In this document: positions 1 to 6,868 of the stretch, piece after piece
Layout of the letters: the number at the start of each line of letters is the position of its first letter
Numbering within the stretch: the first letter of the stretch is position 1
Position numbers and translations under genes: made by a program
Notes under the pieces: model-generated
The model's input: the letters and a program-made list of their open reading frames with translations, nothing else
Databases searched by the model: none
Told to the model about the DNA's origin: nothing
Source of the DNA: Actinomycetota bacterium
GTDB taxonomy: Bacteria; Actinomycetota; Actinomycetes; Nanopelagicales; Nanopelagicaceae
Direction: 5' to 3'
NCBI GenBank assembly: GCA_009698975.1
Contig: WLPB01000028.1
Location: 1-9,445 of the forward strand
DNA: 9,445 bases

Positions 1-243
1 GATTGTTCTGATACGTCCCAATAGCGCAAGGGCGTAATGCGAGTCTCCAGATTCAAGTGCACGGGCTGCCTCAGCAAACTCGTGAAGAATTTGCTTAAAC
101 CAGAGTTCATAAGTCTGATGGATAATAATAAAAAGCATTTCATCATGCTCTGGGCCAACAGAGAGAGGTTTTTGTAGTTGAAGTAGTTCATCCACCTTTA
201 AGTACGAGGTGTATGTCAGCGCTGAATCGTATGAATCGCTCAT
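1..243 (-). CDS. kynA: Tryptophan 2,3-dioxygenase, N-terminal part (cut by window edge)
   Basis: The first 81 codons are present and the reading frame stays open to base 1. The product is a cytoplasmic haem enzyme that opens the indole ring of L-tryptophan to give N-formylkynurenine, the first step of the kynurenine pathway. The visible part has the family's N-terminal signature: an LTYTSYLKVDELL-type helix at residues 9-21, then a block at 33-50 containing HDEMLF, IIHQ and ELWFK. By recalled alignment with the Xanthomonas enzyme, F38 and H42 match F51 and the active-site H55. The ATG at 243 overlaps the kynU stop (ATGA, 240-243). Only a weak AAGAG lies upstream, so translational coupling to kynU is likely. 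The haem-ligand histidine and the rest of the protein are outside the window, so intactness cannot be judged. Confidence 0.93.
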   Translation of the reverse strand, partial: MSDSYDSALTYTSYLKVDELLQLQKPLSVGPEHDEMLFIIIHQTYELWFKQILHEFAEAARALESGDSHYALALLGRIRTI

Positions 244-1514
244 GTGACTCTTGAATCGGAGCCCTTAATCTCCTCATATTTACGACTGATTGTGAGATCT
301 CGAATCCGTTCAAAACCATCCCAGACCTCGGTATATGAAGTTGGCAGTGGTGCTATCGCTAAACGAATTGAATTTGGAGTGCGGTAGTCAGGAATAACAT
401 TGGCGAATTGTCGAAGCGCAATACAGATACGAGCAGCATCAGGGTGTCCCAGTGAAATATGCCCGCCACGCTCATCTGCGCTCCTTGATGTAAGTAATGT
501 GTATCCAAGGTCTGCCAACCATGCATCGTAGAGATCGATCATCAACTGAGTTCCGGTAGCCGCTTTTTCAGAGATTGCGTCGATTGTGGCCTCTTCAATC
601 ATTTCAAAAGCTACCTGCACTCCACGAATTCCAATTATGGATGGACTTGCAATTTGGAATCCACGAATTCCTTCTGCTTTTACAAAATCCGGACCCATTC
701 CAAATTGATCTTCATTTCCAAACCATCCCTGGATTGGGACTTGCAACTCTTTCTGAACCCGCTTGCTCACAAATAACCATGCAGGTGCGCCAGGACCAGA
801 GTTTCCATATTTGTATGTACAGCCAACTGCAAGATCTACACCGTTGGCATCAAAATCCATTTCGATTGCACCTGCAGCATGGCTTGCATCCCATAACATC
901 CAAGCTCCGAATGAGCGCACAAAATCAGTAATAGATTTAATATCATTTCGAGCACCAGAGCGGTACTGAATAACCTCAAAAGTTACAAGCGCCACATCAT
1001 CGCTCATGTGCGCTTTGAGAATATCGACTGTGATTCGCTCGTTCTCAGCGTTTCCTGGACTCTCGTTATCGATAATGACAAGGTTGAGACCTAATTGTTG
1101 TGCAATTCCATCGAGGATATATCGATCTGTTGGAAAGTTTGCAGCATCGGTAATTATGGTTTTACGACCAGGGCGAGAATTAATAGCAGCTAGACACAAT
1201 TGATAGAAATTTACTGATGTTGTGTCACATACAAGAGTTTGACCAGGGCCTGCGCCTAGTACGGATCGAGCAAGGAGGTCTCCGGCAGGTTGGGCTTCAT
1301 CAACCCAGTGGCCCCATCCGGTAACGACTTCTCGCCCCCATTCGTGAGTAAGAAAATCGCTGACTGCCGTGATTGTCTTATGAGGAAGGCGTCCGAGTGA
1401 ATTACCGTCGAGATAGCAGAGATCGGGATCGGTAATCAGGAATCTCTCACGAAAATGGGCTAACGAGTCATTTCTATCCAGCTCAAGTGCATATTCGCGG
1501 TCAGTAACCTTCAT
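240..1514 (-). CDS. kynU: Kynureninase
   Basis: A cytoplasmic PLP enzyme of 424 residues, close to the usual bacterial length of about 415. It cleaves kynurenine to anthranilate and alanine. Family blocks appear in order: YLDGNSLGRLP (34-44), DTTSVN (97-102), NFPTDRY (126-132), YRSGA (184-188), WDASHAAGA (208-216), the PLP-lysine block CTYKY with K235, then SGPGAP (239-244), GWFG (263-266) and a C-terminal PDYRTPNSIRLA block (375-386). No key residue looks lost. The ATG at 1514 has a TACCTT -10-like hexamer six bases upstream and no Shine-Dalgarno at normal spacing, so the message is probably leaderless. kynU comes first in the unit and kynA follows with a 4-bp overlap. A formamidase (kynB) for the intermediate step is not seen here. 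It may lie beyond base 1 or elsewhere. Confidence 0.95.
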   Translation of the reverse strand: MKVTDREYALELDRNDSLAHFRERFLITDPDLCYLDGNSLGRLPHKTITAVSDFLTHEWGREVVTGWGHWVDEAQPAGDLLARSVLGAGPGQTLVCDTTSVNFYQLCLAAINSRPGRKTIITDAANFPTDRYILDGIAQQLGLNLVIIDNESPGNAENERITVDILKAHMSDDVALVTFEVIQYRSGARNDIKSITDFVRSFGAWMLWDASHAAGAIEMDFDANGVDLAVGCTYKYGNSGPGAPAWLFVSKRVQKELQVPIQGWFGNEDQFGMGPDFVKAEGIRGFQIASPSIIGIRGVQVAFEMIEEATIDAISEKAATGTQLMIDLYDAWLADLGYTLLTSRSADERGGHISLGHPDAARICIALRQFANVIPDYRTPNSIRLAIAPLPTSYTEVWDGFERIRDLTISRKYEEIKGSDSRVT

Positions 1515-1520
1515 GATGGA

Positions 1521-1549
1521 AAGGTACGCTCTCCTACCGTGGCGCGCAA
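1521..1549 (-). promoter_or_regulatory. Candidate kynU promoter (leaderless)
   Basis: Reading the minus strand, TTGCGC (1549-1544) is followed by a 17-nt spacer and TACCTT (1526-1521). That is a TTG-type -35 with an actinobacterial TAnnnT -10 at ideal spacing. Six bases separate the -10 from the ATG at 1514, which would place the transcript start at or next to the start codon. The -35 lies inside the first codons of the divergent ABC-F gene. Each hexamer matches consensus at only half its positions. Confidence 0.45.
1525..1530 (+). promoter_or_regulatory. Candidate -10 box for the ABC-F gene (leaderless)
   Basis: TACGCT fits TAnnnT and ends eight bases before the GTG at 1539. No convincing -35 is visible on this strand. 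It shares the TA at 1525-1526 with the -10 box proposed for kynU on the other strand, so the two promoters would face each other over the same bases. A GGTA/TACC inverted repeat (1523-1526 and 1535-1538) brackets the region, but its 4-bp arms could arise by chance. Confidence 0.35.
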
Positions 1550-3305
1550 TCTAATGAATATCGAAGAGCTCTCTAAGGCTTTCGATATTCGACCTCTCCT
1601 GACGAAGGTCTCTCTCGGTATATCCGAAGGGGAGCGCATCGGAATTGTTGGTCGCAACGGTGCTGGCAAAAGCACTTTGATGCGAATTATCTGCGGTGAA
1701 GAACCTGCCGACTCAGGTCGTGTAACAAAATCAAACGCAACAACAATTGGATTTCTCGCCCAGATTGATAAGGCAGATCCCGATGCAACTGTCGGCGAGG
1801 TAGTTCTGGGTAATCGCGAAAAACATGAGTGGGCAGGCGATGCACGTATCCGCGAGATATTTACCGGCCTCTTCGGTGGATTTGATGACCATCTCTTCGA
1901 GCGCACATTTGGGCAACTCTCTGGCGGCGAGAAGCGAAGAGTTGGATTAGCGAAGCTGCTCATCGATGACTTACAACTTATTCTCCTTGATGAGCCAACA
2001 AACCATCTCGATGTTGAGGGTGTTGCCTGGCTAGCAAATCACCTTAAGAATCGACGCGATCTTGCAGTATTAGTAATCACTCACGATCGTTGGTTCTTGG
2101 ATGAAATTACTGAGCGAACTTGGGAAGTCGTACAGGGACGTGTCGAGGAGTATGACGGTGGCTACTCAGCATTTGTTCTAGCAAAGGCAGAGCGTTCTAG
2201 ACAAGGCGCAGCAACAGAGGCCAGGCGCAATAATTTGATTAGGAAAGAACTTGCATGGCTTCGTCGTGGTGCACCTGCTCAAACTACAAAACCTAAATTT
2301 AGAATTGATGCTGCAAACGAATTGATTTCTGCAGAACCGGCACCGCGCGATGGTGGCGAACTCCTTAAGTTTGCACTCAATCGCCTCGGCAAGACAGTTC
2401 TTGAGACGAAAGATATACAGGTGAAAGCGGGAGATAAAGAACTTCTCTCACACCTGACTTGGAATATCGGTCCAGGTGACCGCATTGGAATCGTTGGAGT
2501 TAACGGCGCCGGTAAAAGCACGCTGTTGCGTGTGCTTGCCAGCGATTTATCGCCAGCTGCAGGAAAGCTCACCACTGGAATAACAGTGAAAATAGCCTTT
2601 CTTACGCAGCATTTAGATGAACTTGATCCGACCTGGCGGGTACTTGAAGCTGTAGAAAACGTTGCCCAGTACGTCGAACTTGGTAAAGGAAAGACTCTAT
2701 CCGCTTCGCAATTGTGTGAGCGGTTAGGTTTTGACCGAGATGGGCAGTGGACGCCGGTTGGAGATTTATCTGGTGGAGAACGTCGTCGTCTACAACTGAC
2801 GCGCCTCTTGATGGATGCCCCGAATGTTTTAATGCTTGATGAACCAACAAATGACTTTGATATCGAAACCCTCACTGAGTTAGAAGATTTACTTGATAGC
2901 TACGGCGGAACGCTTCTTGTTGTTTCTCACGATAGATATTTCCTTGAACGTGTATGCGATCGTTTTGTTGGTCTACTTGGCGACCTGCAATTAAGAGACT
3001 TACCACGTGGAGTCAATGAATATTTGGAACTTCGTCGTCAAAGTCTCAATCAGGGTTCAACTCAGGGATCAAAGGGAAAGAGTTCCTCTGCGGCGGAAGA
3101 ACGCCAGCTGAAGAAAGATTTAGCGCGAGTAGAACGGCAGATTAGCAAAGCACGGGATGAAATTACTCGCATCAAAATTGAGCAAGAGAAAATTCTTGAT
3201 CCAAGTCAATTACAGGATCTTGACGCTGAGCTACTAAGAGTAGAGAGCGAAATTGAGGTCCGTGAAGAAGAGTGGCTCACAATCACGACTGCGTTAGAAG
3301 GATAA
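1539..3305 (+). CDS. ABC-F family ATPase, Uup-like (ribosome-associated or DNA-binding type)
   Basis: A soluble protein of 588 residues with two ABC ATPase domains and no membrane segments. Domain 1 has Walker A GRNGAGKST (38-46), signature LSGGE (127-131), Walker B with DEPTNHLD (151-158) and switch THDR (181-184). Domain 2 has GVNGAGKST (320-328), LSGGE (410-414), DEPTNDFD (434-441) and SHDR (463-466). Both catalytic glutamates (E152, E435) are present. The inter-domain linker (about 215-265) contains ELAWLRRGAPAQ, like Uup and related ABC-F factors that insert into the ribosomal E site. A charged C-terminal coiled coil (about 517-585) follows, also as in Uup. The GTG start is chosen because MARNLMNIE aligns with the usual actinobacterial MANL-N-E opening. 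ATG 1554 is the alternative. Its job, translation rescue, DNA maintenance or drug protection, cannot be fixed from sequence. Confidence 0.93.
   Translation: MARNLMNIEELSKAFDIRPLLTKVSLGISEGERIGIVGRNGAGKSTLMRIICGEEPADSGRVTKSNATTIGFLAQIDKADPDATVGEVVLGNREKHEWAGDARIREIFTGLFGGFDDHLFERTFGQLSGGEKRRVGLAKLLIDDLQLILLDEPTNHLDVEGVAWLANHLKNRRDLAVLVITHDRWFLDEITERTWEVVQGRVEEYDGGYSAFVLAKAERSRQGAATEARRNNLIRKELAWLRRGAPAQTTKPKFRIDAANELISAEPAPRDGGELLKFALNRLGKTVLETKDIQVKAGDKELLSHLTWNIGPGDRIGIVGVNGAGKSTLLRVLASDLSPAAGKLTTGITVKIAFLTQHLDELDPTWRVLEAVENVAQYVELGKGKTLSASQLCERLGFDRDGQWTPVGDLSGGERRRLQLTRLLMDAPNVLMLDEPTNDFDIETLTELEDLLDSYGGTLLVVSHDRYFLERVCDRFVGLLGDLQLRDLPRGVNEYLELRRQSLNQGSTQGSKGKSSSAAEERQLKKDLARVERQISKARDEITRIKIEQEKILDPSQLQDLDAELLRVESEIEVREEEWLTITTALEG
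3297..3302 (+). promoter_or_regulatory. Shine-Dalgarno site deciding the GTG start at 3310
   Basis: GAAGGA lies inside the last codons of the ABC-F gene, seven bases before the GTG at 3310. This is good spacing and supports GTG as the true start of the downstream transporter and co-transcription of the two genes. Confidence 0.7.
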
Positions 3306-3309
3306 GTAC

Positions 3310-4266
3310 GTGTCAAAAGAGCATCAAAGACTAGATCTCCTTGCCGCGCTATCAGGAGTAATGATTGCGCTTCAGGCTCGTGCTAATGGTGAGCTATCTA
3401 GCGCCCTTGATAATGGAGTGCAGGCAGCTCTCATCTCATTTGGATCAGGGCTCCTGATTATCGCTATCGTTGCAATCTTTAGCCCTTCAATTAAGGCGGG
3501 TGCGAGAAATCTACGCAGAGCTGTCTCGGCGCGCGAAATTCCTCCGCTGACACTCTTCGCCGGAGTACTCGGTGGAACATTCGTGGCAATTCAGACCCAT
3601 GTAGTGCCTGTAATAGGCGTGGCTATTTACTCTGTTGCCTCCATTGCCGGACAGACAGCTGCATCGCTAGCAGTTGATCGGTGGGGGATTACTGGAGGCG
3701 GAAAGAAGAAGATTACCTTCCGCAGAACTGCCGCCGCGATATTTACCGTCCTTGCCGTGTTTATCTCAGTTGTAGATCGTATTGATAGCAAATCACTTTC
3801 GCTCTTTGCTCTGTTCCTGGCTGGTATTGCAGGCATGGTGGTCGGAGTGCAGAGAGCGCTTAACGGTTTGATTAACGAACATTCACAACAGAGCTTTACC
3901 ACTTCTTTCCTAAACTTTCTCATGGGGACAAGCTTCTTAGTTTTGTTTCTATCAGCGAAAATCCTCTTCACATCCACCGAGTTAGTCCCACTTCCAAGTG
4001 GTCCATGGTGGATGTATACAGGTGGAGTTATCGGAGTTGTTTACATTGCATTTACATCGAAAATTGTGCAACACCTCGGAGTTCTGACCTTCACACTCTT
4101 TAGCGTGGGCGGAAATTTAGTGGGCTCACTCCTCATCGATATTTACTCACCAACCGATGGAGTACAGATCAGTGCTTACTTAGTAATTGGTATTGCAATG
4201 ACATACCTTGGAGTTATTGTGGGCGGCGTGAATAATTCACAATCACGGAAATTATTGAAGCGATAA
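3310..4266 (+). CDS. DMT-superfamily membrane transporter, YdcZ (DUF606) type, duplicated form
   Basis: An integral membrane protein of 318 residues with about ten hydrophobic segments. It is an internal duplication of the five-helix YdcZ unit. The first half opens with LSGVMIALQARANGEL (14-29), and the second half with a matching block at about 169-187 (GIAGMVVGVQRALNGLI), sharing the G...Q...NG pattern. Single-copy YdcZ proteins are about 150 residues, so this is the fused two-repeat version. A basic loop (GGGKKK, 129-134) separates the halves. The family's substrates are largely unknown, and the gene gives no hint beyond transport. It begins 4 bp after the ABC-F stop with a good Shine-Dalgarno, so the two form one operon. 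Its last 53 bases are antisense to the dedA-like gene. Confidence 0.85.
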   Translation: MSKEHQRLDLLAALSGVMIALQARANGELSSALDNGVQAALISFGSGLLIIAIVAIFSPSIKAGARNLRRAVSAREIPPLTLFAGVLGGTFVAIQTHVVPVIGVAIYSVASIAGQTAASLAVDRWGITGGGKKKITFRRTAAAIFTVLAVFISVVDRIDSKSLSLFALFLAGIAGMVVGVQRALNGLINEHSQQSFTTSFLNFLMGTSFLVLFLSAKILFTSTELVPLPSGPWWMYTGGVIGVVYIAFTSKIVQHLGVLTFTLFSVGGNLVGSLLIDIYSPTDGVQISAYLVIGIAMTYLGVIVGGVNNSQSRKLLKR

Positions 4267-4819
4267 TAAAGAAAGCTGCTATTGCATATGAAAAGCTCTT
4301 TACAAAAGGAAAACTAGCAGCATAGAAACCAGCGAGCGTAATTCCAGCACCCCACAAGACTGCTCCGACAATGTTTGCTGAAAGAAATTTGTAATAGTTC
4401 ATCTTTGAAGCACCCGCTATGGGTGGTACAAATGTCCGAATCCATGGAAAGAATCGGGCTGCAACTACCGCCCACCAACCGGTTTGTTGGTAGAACTTCT
4501 CGGCATTTGCAATCATCTTCTGCACTCGTGGAGACTTTCTCTTATCTAGATATGGTCGACCTACAACTCGACCAATAACAAAGCCAACTTGATCGCCAAA
4601 AAATGCGGCTGCCACGATGATTGTGACCAAAATGGCGATATTGATATCTCCATGCGAGGCAGCTACCAAGCCTGCGCTAAAGAGAATTGAGTCGCCCGGA
4701 AGGAAGAATCCAAAGAGCAGACCCGTCTCAACGAAGACAATCGCTCCGATTAGCAGATAGAGAATAAATGGAGCAAGGGAGGAAAATTGAGTATCGAATG
4801 ATGCGGCGAGCTCGGTCAT
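4214..4819 (-). CDS. DedA family membrane protein (SNARE-associated / VTT domain)
   Basis: An inner-membrane protein of 201 residues, typical for DedA. Visible family features are VFVETG with E31, the re-entrant FLPGDSIL block (39-46), GDQVGFVIGR (75-84), the RFFPWIRTFVPPIAG signature (122-136) with essential-type arginines R122 and R128, and N149 in the following helix. A hydrophobic helix at about 178-194 ends the protein. DedA proteins are implicated in undecaprenyl-phosphate or phospholipid flipping and membrane homeostasis. The exact substrate here is unknown. The ATG overlaps the malic enzyme stop (ATGA, 4816-4819), so translation is probably coupled. Its final 16 codons and stop overlap the 3' end of the convergent YdcZ gene. 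Confidence 0.92.
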   Translation of the reverse strand: MTELAASFDTQFSSLAPFILYLLIGAIVFVETGLLFGFFLPGDSILFSAGLVAASHGDINIAILVTIIVAAAFFGDQVGFVIGRVVGRPYLDKRKSPRVQKMIANAEKFYQQTGWWAVVAARFFPWIRTFVPPIAGASKMNYYKFLSANIVGAVLWGAGITLAGFYAASFPFVKSFSYAIAAFFIIASIISVIVNYSRRPQ

Positions 4820-6201
4820 CCCTGCTGAGAAACCTTCTTCACTGCGGCTGCAACCTTTGTGACTACCTGTGGATCAAAGACGCTCGGAACGATGAAAGAT
4901 GCATTGAGCTGAGAAGAGGTTACGCAATCCGCAATCGCCTCTGCTGCTGCAACAAGAAGTTCATCTGAAATGTGGCTTGCCTGGGCATCGAGCAGACCTC
5001 TAAAAATTCCAGGAAATGCGAGAACATTATTTATTTGATTTGGTTGATCGCTGCGCCCAGTAGCAACAACAGTTGCATACTTGCGCGCGATTACTGGATC
5101 GATCTCAGGATTTGGATTTGCAAGTGCAAAGACGATAGATCCAGCTGACATTGATGCGACATCTGCCTCATTGAGAACATTTGGAGCGCTTACGCCGATG
5201 AAGACGTCTGCCCCTGCCATCGCTTGATGGATATCTCCTTGAAAGTTATGCGGATTTGAATTTTCAATAAACCAGCGGCGCATTGAATCTTCGCCCTGTG
5301 AAGACTTTGAAATTACTCCATCAAGGTCAAAGGCGACGATATTTTTTGCGCCACTTAAAACTAACAAGCGCGCAATCGCTGTACCTGCCGCTCCAGCCCC
5401 GCTCATCACAATCTTTACATCTTCAATTGATTTCTTGACTAATCGCAGCGAATTTCGAAGTGCCGCAGAGACAACAATTGCTGTTCCGTGCTGATCATCA
5501 TGGAAGACAGGGATATCGAGTAGCTCGCGAAGGCGTGCTTCAATTTCAAAACAGCGCGGCGCAGAAATATCTTCGAGGTTGATACCTCCATAGGCGGGAG
5601 CAATGAGTTGGACCGTGCGGACAATCTCATCAACATCTTGGGTATCAAGACAGACTGGCCATGCGTCAACATCAGCAAAGCGCTTAAATAGAACTGCCTT
5701 TCCCTCCATTACGGGAAGGGCCGCCGCAGGTCCGATATTTCCAAGGCCCAATACCGCCGAACCATCAGTTACTACAGCGACAGTATTGCGTTTCATCGTC
5801 AATCTGCGCACATTCGTTGGATCTTCAACAATCGCCTCGCAGATTCGAGCAACGCCAGGTGTGTACGCGCGCGAAAGGTCATCACGAGTTTTTAGCGGAA
5901 CCTTTGAGCTAATTTCAATTTTTCCACCAAGGTGTAACAAGAAAGTACGGTCACTCACCTTACGAACTGTGAGGCCAGCATGGGCTGCGAGTGAGTCATT
6001 AATTTCTTGAGCGTGGTCTTTATCGATTGTGTCACAGGTAATATCAACAACAACTCTTAAAAGGTCAGATTCAACAACGTCTACCGCGGTGATTGTTGCG
6101 CCAGCAGATGTAACGGTGGCAGTTACTAAAGCAACCGGCTGAAGTTCAGGTGCGCCTTCAACGCGAATTGTGATTGCATACCCAGGGGAGGTAGATGCCA
6201 T
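4816..6201 (-). CDS. Malic enzyme (probably NAD-dependent) with N-terminal ACT domain
   Basis: A cytoplasmic enzyme of 461 residues converting malate to pyruvate and CO2 with reduction of NAD(P), linking the TCA cycle to pyruvate. Residues about 8-85 form an ACT-like domain, a ligand-binding fold often used for allosteric control by amino acids. The malic enzyme proper follows: AYTPGVA with catalytic-type Y113, VTDGSAVLGLGNIGP (144-158), MEGK with K168, metal-binding INLEDISAP (E210, D211), HDDQHGTA with D236, a Rossmann GAGAAGTA (268-275), FALANPNPE (358-366) and PNQINNVLAFPGIFRG (387-402). An aspartate follows the second Rossmann strand (D292), compatible with NAD, but I would not settle the cofactor on that. 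GGAG seven bases before the ATG is a fair Shine-Dalgarno. The start overlaps the upp stop by one base (TAATG). Confidence 0.95.
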   Translation of the reverse strand: MASTSPGYAITIRVEGAPELQPVALVTATVTSAGATITAVDVVESDLLRVVVDITCDTIDKDHAQEINDSLAAHAGLTVRKVSDRTFLLHLGGKIEISSKVPLKTRDDLSRAYTPGVARICEAIVEDPTNVRRLTMKRNTVAVVTDGSAVLGLGNIGPAAALPVMEGKAVLFKRFADVDAWPVCLDTQDVDEIVRTVQLIAPAYGGINLEDISAPRCFEIEARLRELLDIPVFHDDQHGTAIVVSAALRNSLRLVKKSIEDVKIVMSGAGAAGTAIARLLVLSGAKNIVAFDLDGVISKSSQGEDSMRRWFIENSNPHNFQGDIHQAMAGADVFIGVSAPNVLNEADVASMSAGSIVFALANPNPEIDPVIARKYATVVATGRSDQPNQINNVLAFPGIFRGLLDAQASHISDELLVAAAEAIADCVTSSQLNASFIVPSVFDPQVVTKVAAAVKKVSQQG

Positions 6202-6839
6202 TACACGACTCCGTAGAGACGATCACCGGCATCGCCGAGTCCGGGAACGATGTAGCCCTTTTCATTGAGCTTCTCATCCAGGGAACCAGTAACGAGAGTT
6301 ATCTGAACCTTTGAATCCTTAAATGCATCTTCAACAACTTTGATTCCTTCAGGGGCTGCCAGAAGACAGATAGCAGTAATTTCTGCCGCTCCGCGCTCAA
6401 TGAGGAAGTTAAATGCGGCGACAAGAGTTCCGCCAGTTGCGAGCATTGGATCTAATACAAAACAATGGCGACCCGTGAGATCTTCAGGAAGGCGATTGGC
6501 ATATGTACTCGCTTGGAGCGTAGTTTCGTCGCGGACCATTCCAAGAAAACCTACTTGAGCCGTTGGAAGTAAACGCGTCATTCCTTCGAGCATTCCAAGA
6601 CCTGCGCGAAGAATAGGAACTACAACAGGGCGAGGTTCAGCCATCTTAAGTCCAGTAGTTTCGGTAACAGGGGTTTTGATTGTGACAGAAACTGTTTGAA
6701 CATCTCTTGTTGCTTCGTAGGCGAGAAGAGTCACGAGCTCTTCGACAAGCCTTCTAAATGTGGGTGAATCCGTCTTCTCGTCACGCAACACTGTGAGCTT
6801 ATGTGAGATTAAAGGATGATTTGCCACATGTACTTTCAT
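6201..6839 (-). CDS. upp: Uracil phosphoribosyltransferase
   Basis: A cytoplasmic pyrimidine-salvage enzyme of 212 residues, uracil + PRPP to UMP + PPi. The length is right for the family (about 208-210). The N-terminus [15 protein letters not shown] matches the usual V-NHPL-HKLT opening, so the ATG at 6839 is chosen over an in-frame ATG at 6923. The latter would add 28 unrelated residues and run into divergent tadA. Motifs are ILRAGLGM (76-83), the PRPP-binding loop [11 protein letters not shown] (128-138) and the uracil-binding C-terminal block [15 protein letters not shown] (196-210). It heads an operon with the malic enzyme and DedA genes. A TAAGGT -10-like hexamer seven bases upstream and no Shine-Dalgarno suggest a leaderless message. 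Confidence 0.96.
   Translation of the reverse strand: MKVHVANHPLISHKLTVLRDEKTDSPTFRRLVEELVTLLAYEATRDVQTVSVTIKTPVTETTGLKMAEPRPVVVPILRAGLGMLEGMTRLLPTAQVGFLGMVRDETTLQASTYANRLPEDLTGRHCFVLDPMLATGGTLVAAFNFLIERGAAEITAICLLAAPEGIKVVEDAFKDSKVQITLVTGSLDEKLNEKGYIVPGLGDAGDRLYGVV
6209..6212 (-). promoter_or_regulatory. Shine-Dalgarno site for the malic enzyme gene
   Basis: On the minus strand GGAG stands seven bases before the ATG at 6201, inside the last codons of upp. It supports this start and independent ribosome entry at an internal operon gene, in contrast to the operon heads, which lack such a site. Confidence 0.55.
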
Positions 6840-6846
6840 AGAGCAA

Positions 6847-6852
6847 ACCTTA
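6847..6852 (-). promoter_or_regulatory. Candidate -10 box for upp (leaderless)
   Basis: TAAGGT on the minus strand fits TAnnnT and sits seven bases before the upp ATG at 6839. No clear -35 is seen at 16-18 bp spacing. The whole gap to tadA is 29 bp, so both divergent promoters must overlap neighbouring coding sequence. Confidence 0.4.
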
Positions 6853-6856
6853 CCGA

Positions 6857-6862
6857 TAAAGT
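6857..6862 (+). promoter_or_regulatory. Candidate -10 box for tadA (leaderless)
   Basis: TAAAGT fits TAnnnT and ends six bases before the ATG at 6869, the spacing expected if transcription starts on the A of the start codon. The -35 region (around 6834-6839, TTTCAT) is poor. Confidence 0.4.
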
Positions 6863-6868
6863 CTCTGT

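Noticed and set aside
1518..1524. GGAAAGG as the ribosome binding site of the ABC-F gene.
   Set aside because: It is 14 bases from the GTG start, too far for a normal Shine-Dalgarno; the leaderless reading fits better.
1511..1963. A 150-codon minus-strand open frame opposite the ABC-F gene, and similar long antisense frames at 2279-2875 and 5603-6010.
   Set aside because: They lie wholly opposite strongly conserved coding regions and translate to Ser/Arg/Pro-rich sequence with no recognisable motif, so they are shadows.
4275..4321. Perfect 7-bp inverted repeat (GCTGCTA at 4275-4281, TAGCAGC at 4315-4321) just after the YdcZ stop, considered as a terminator.
   Set aside because: The loop is 33 nt, there is no T-run, and both arms are alanine-rich codons of the dedA-like gene, so composition explains it.
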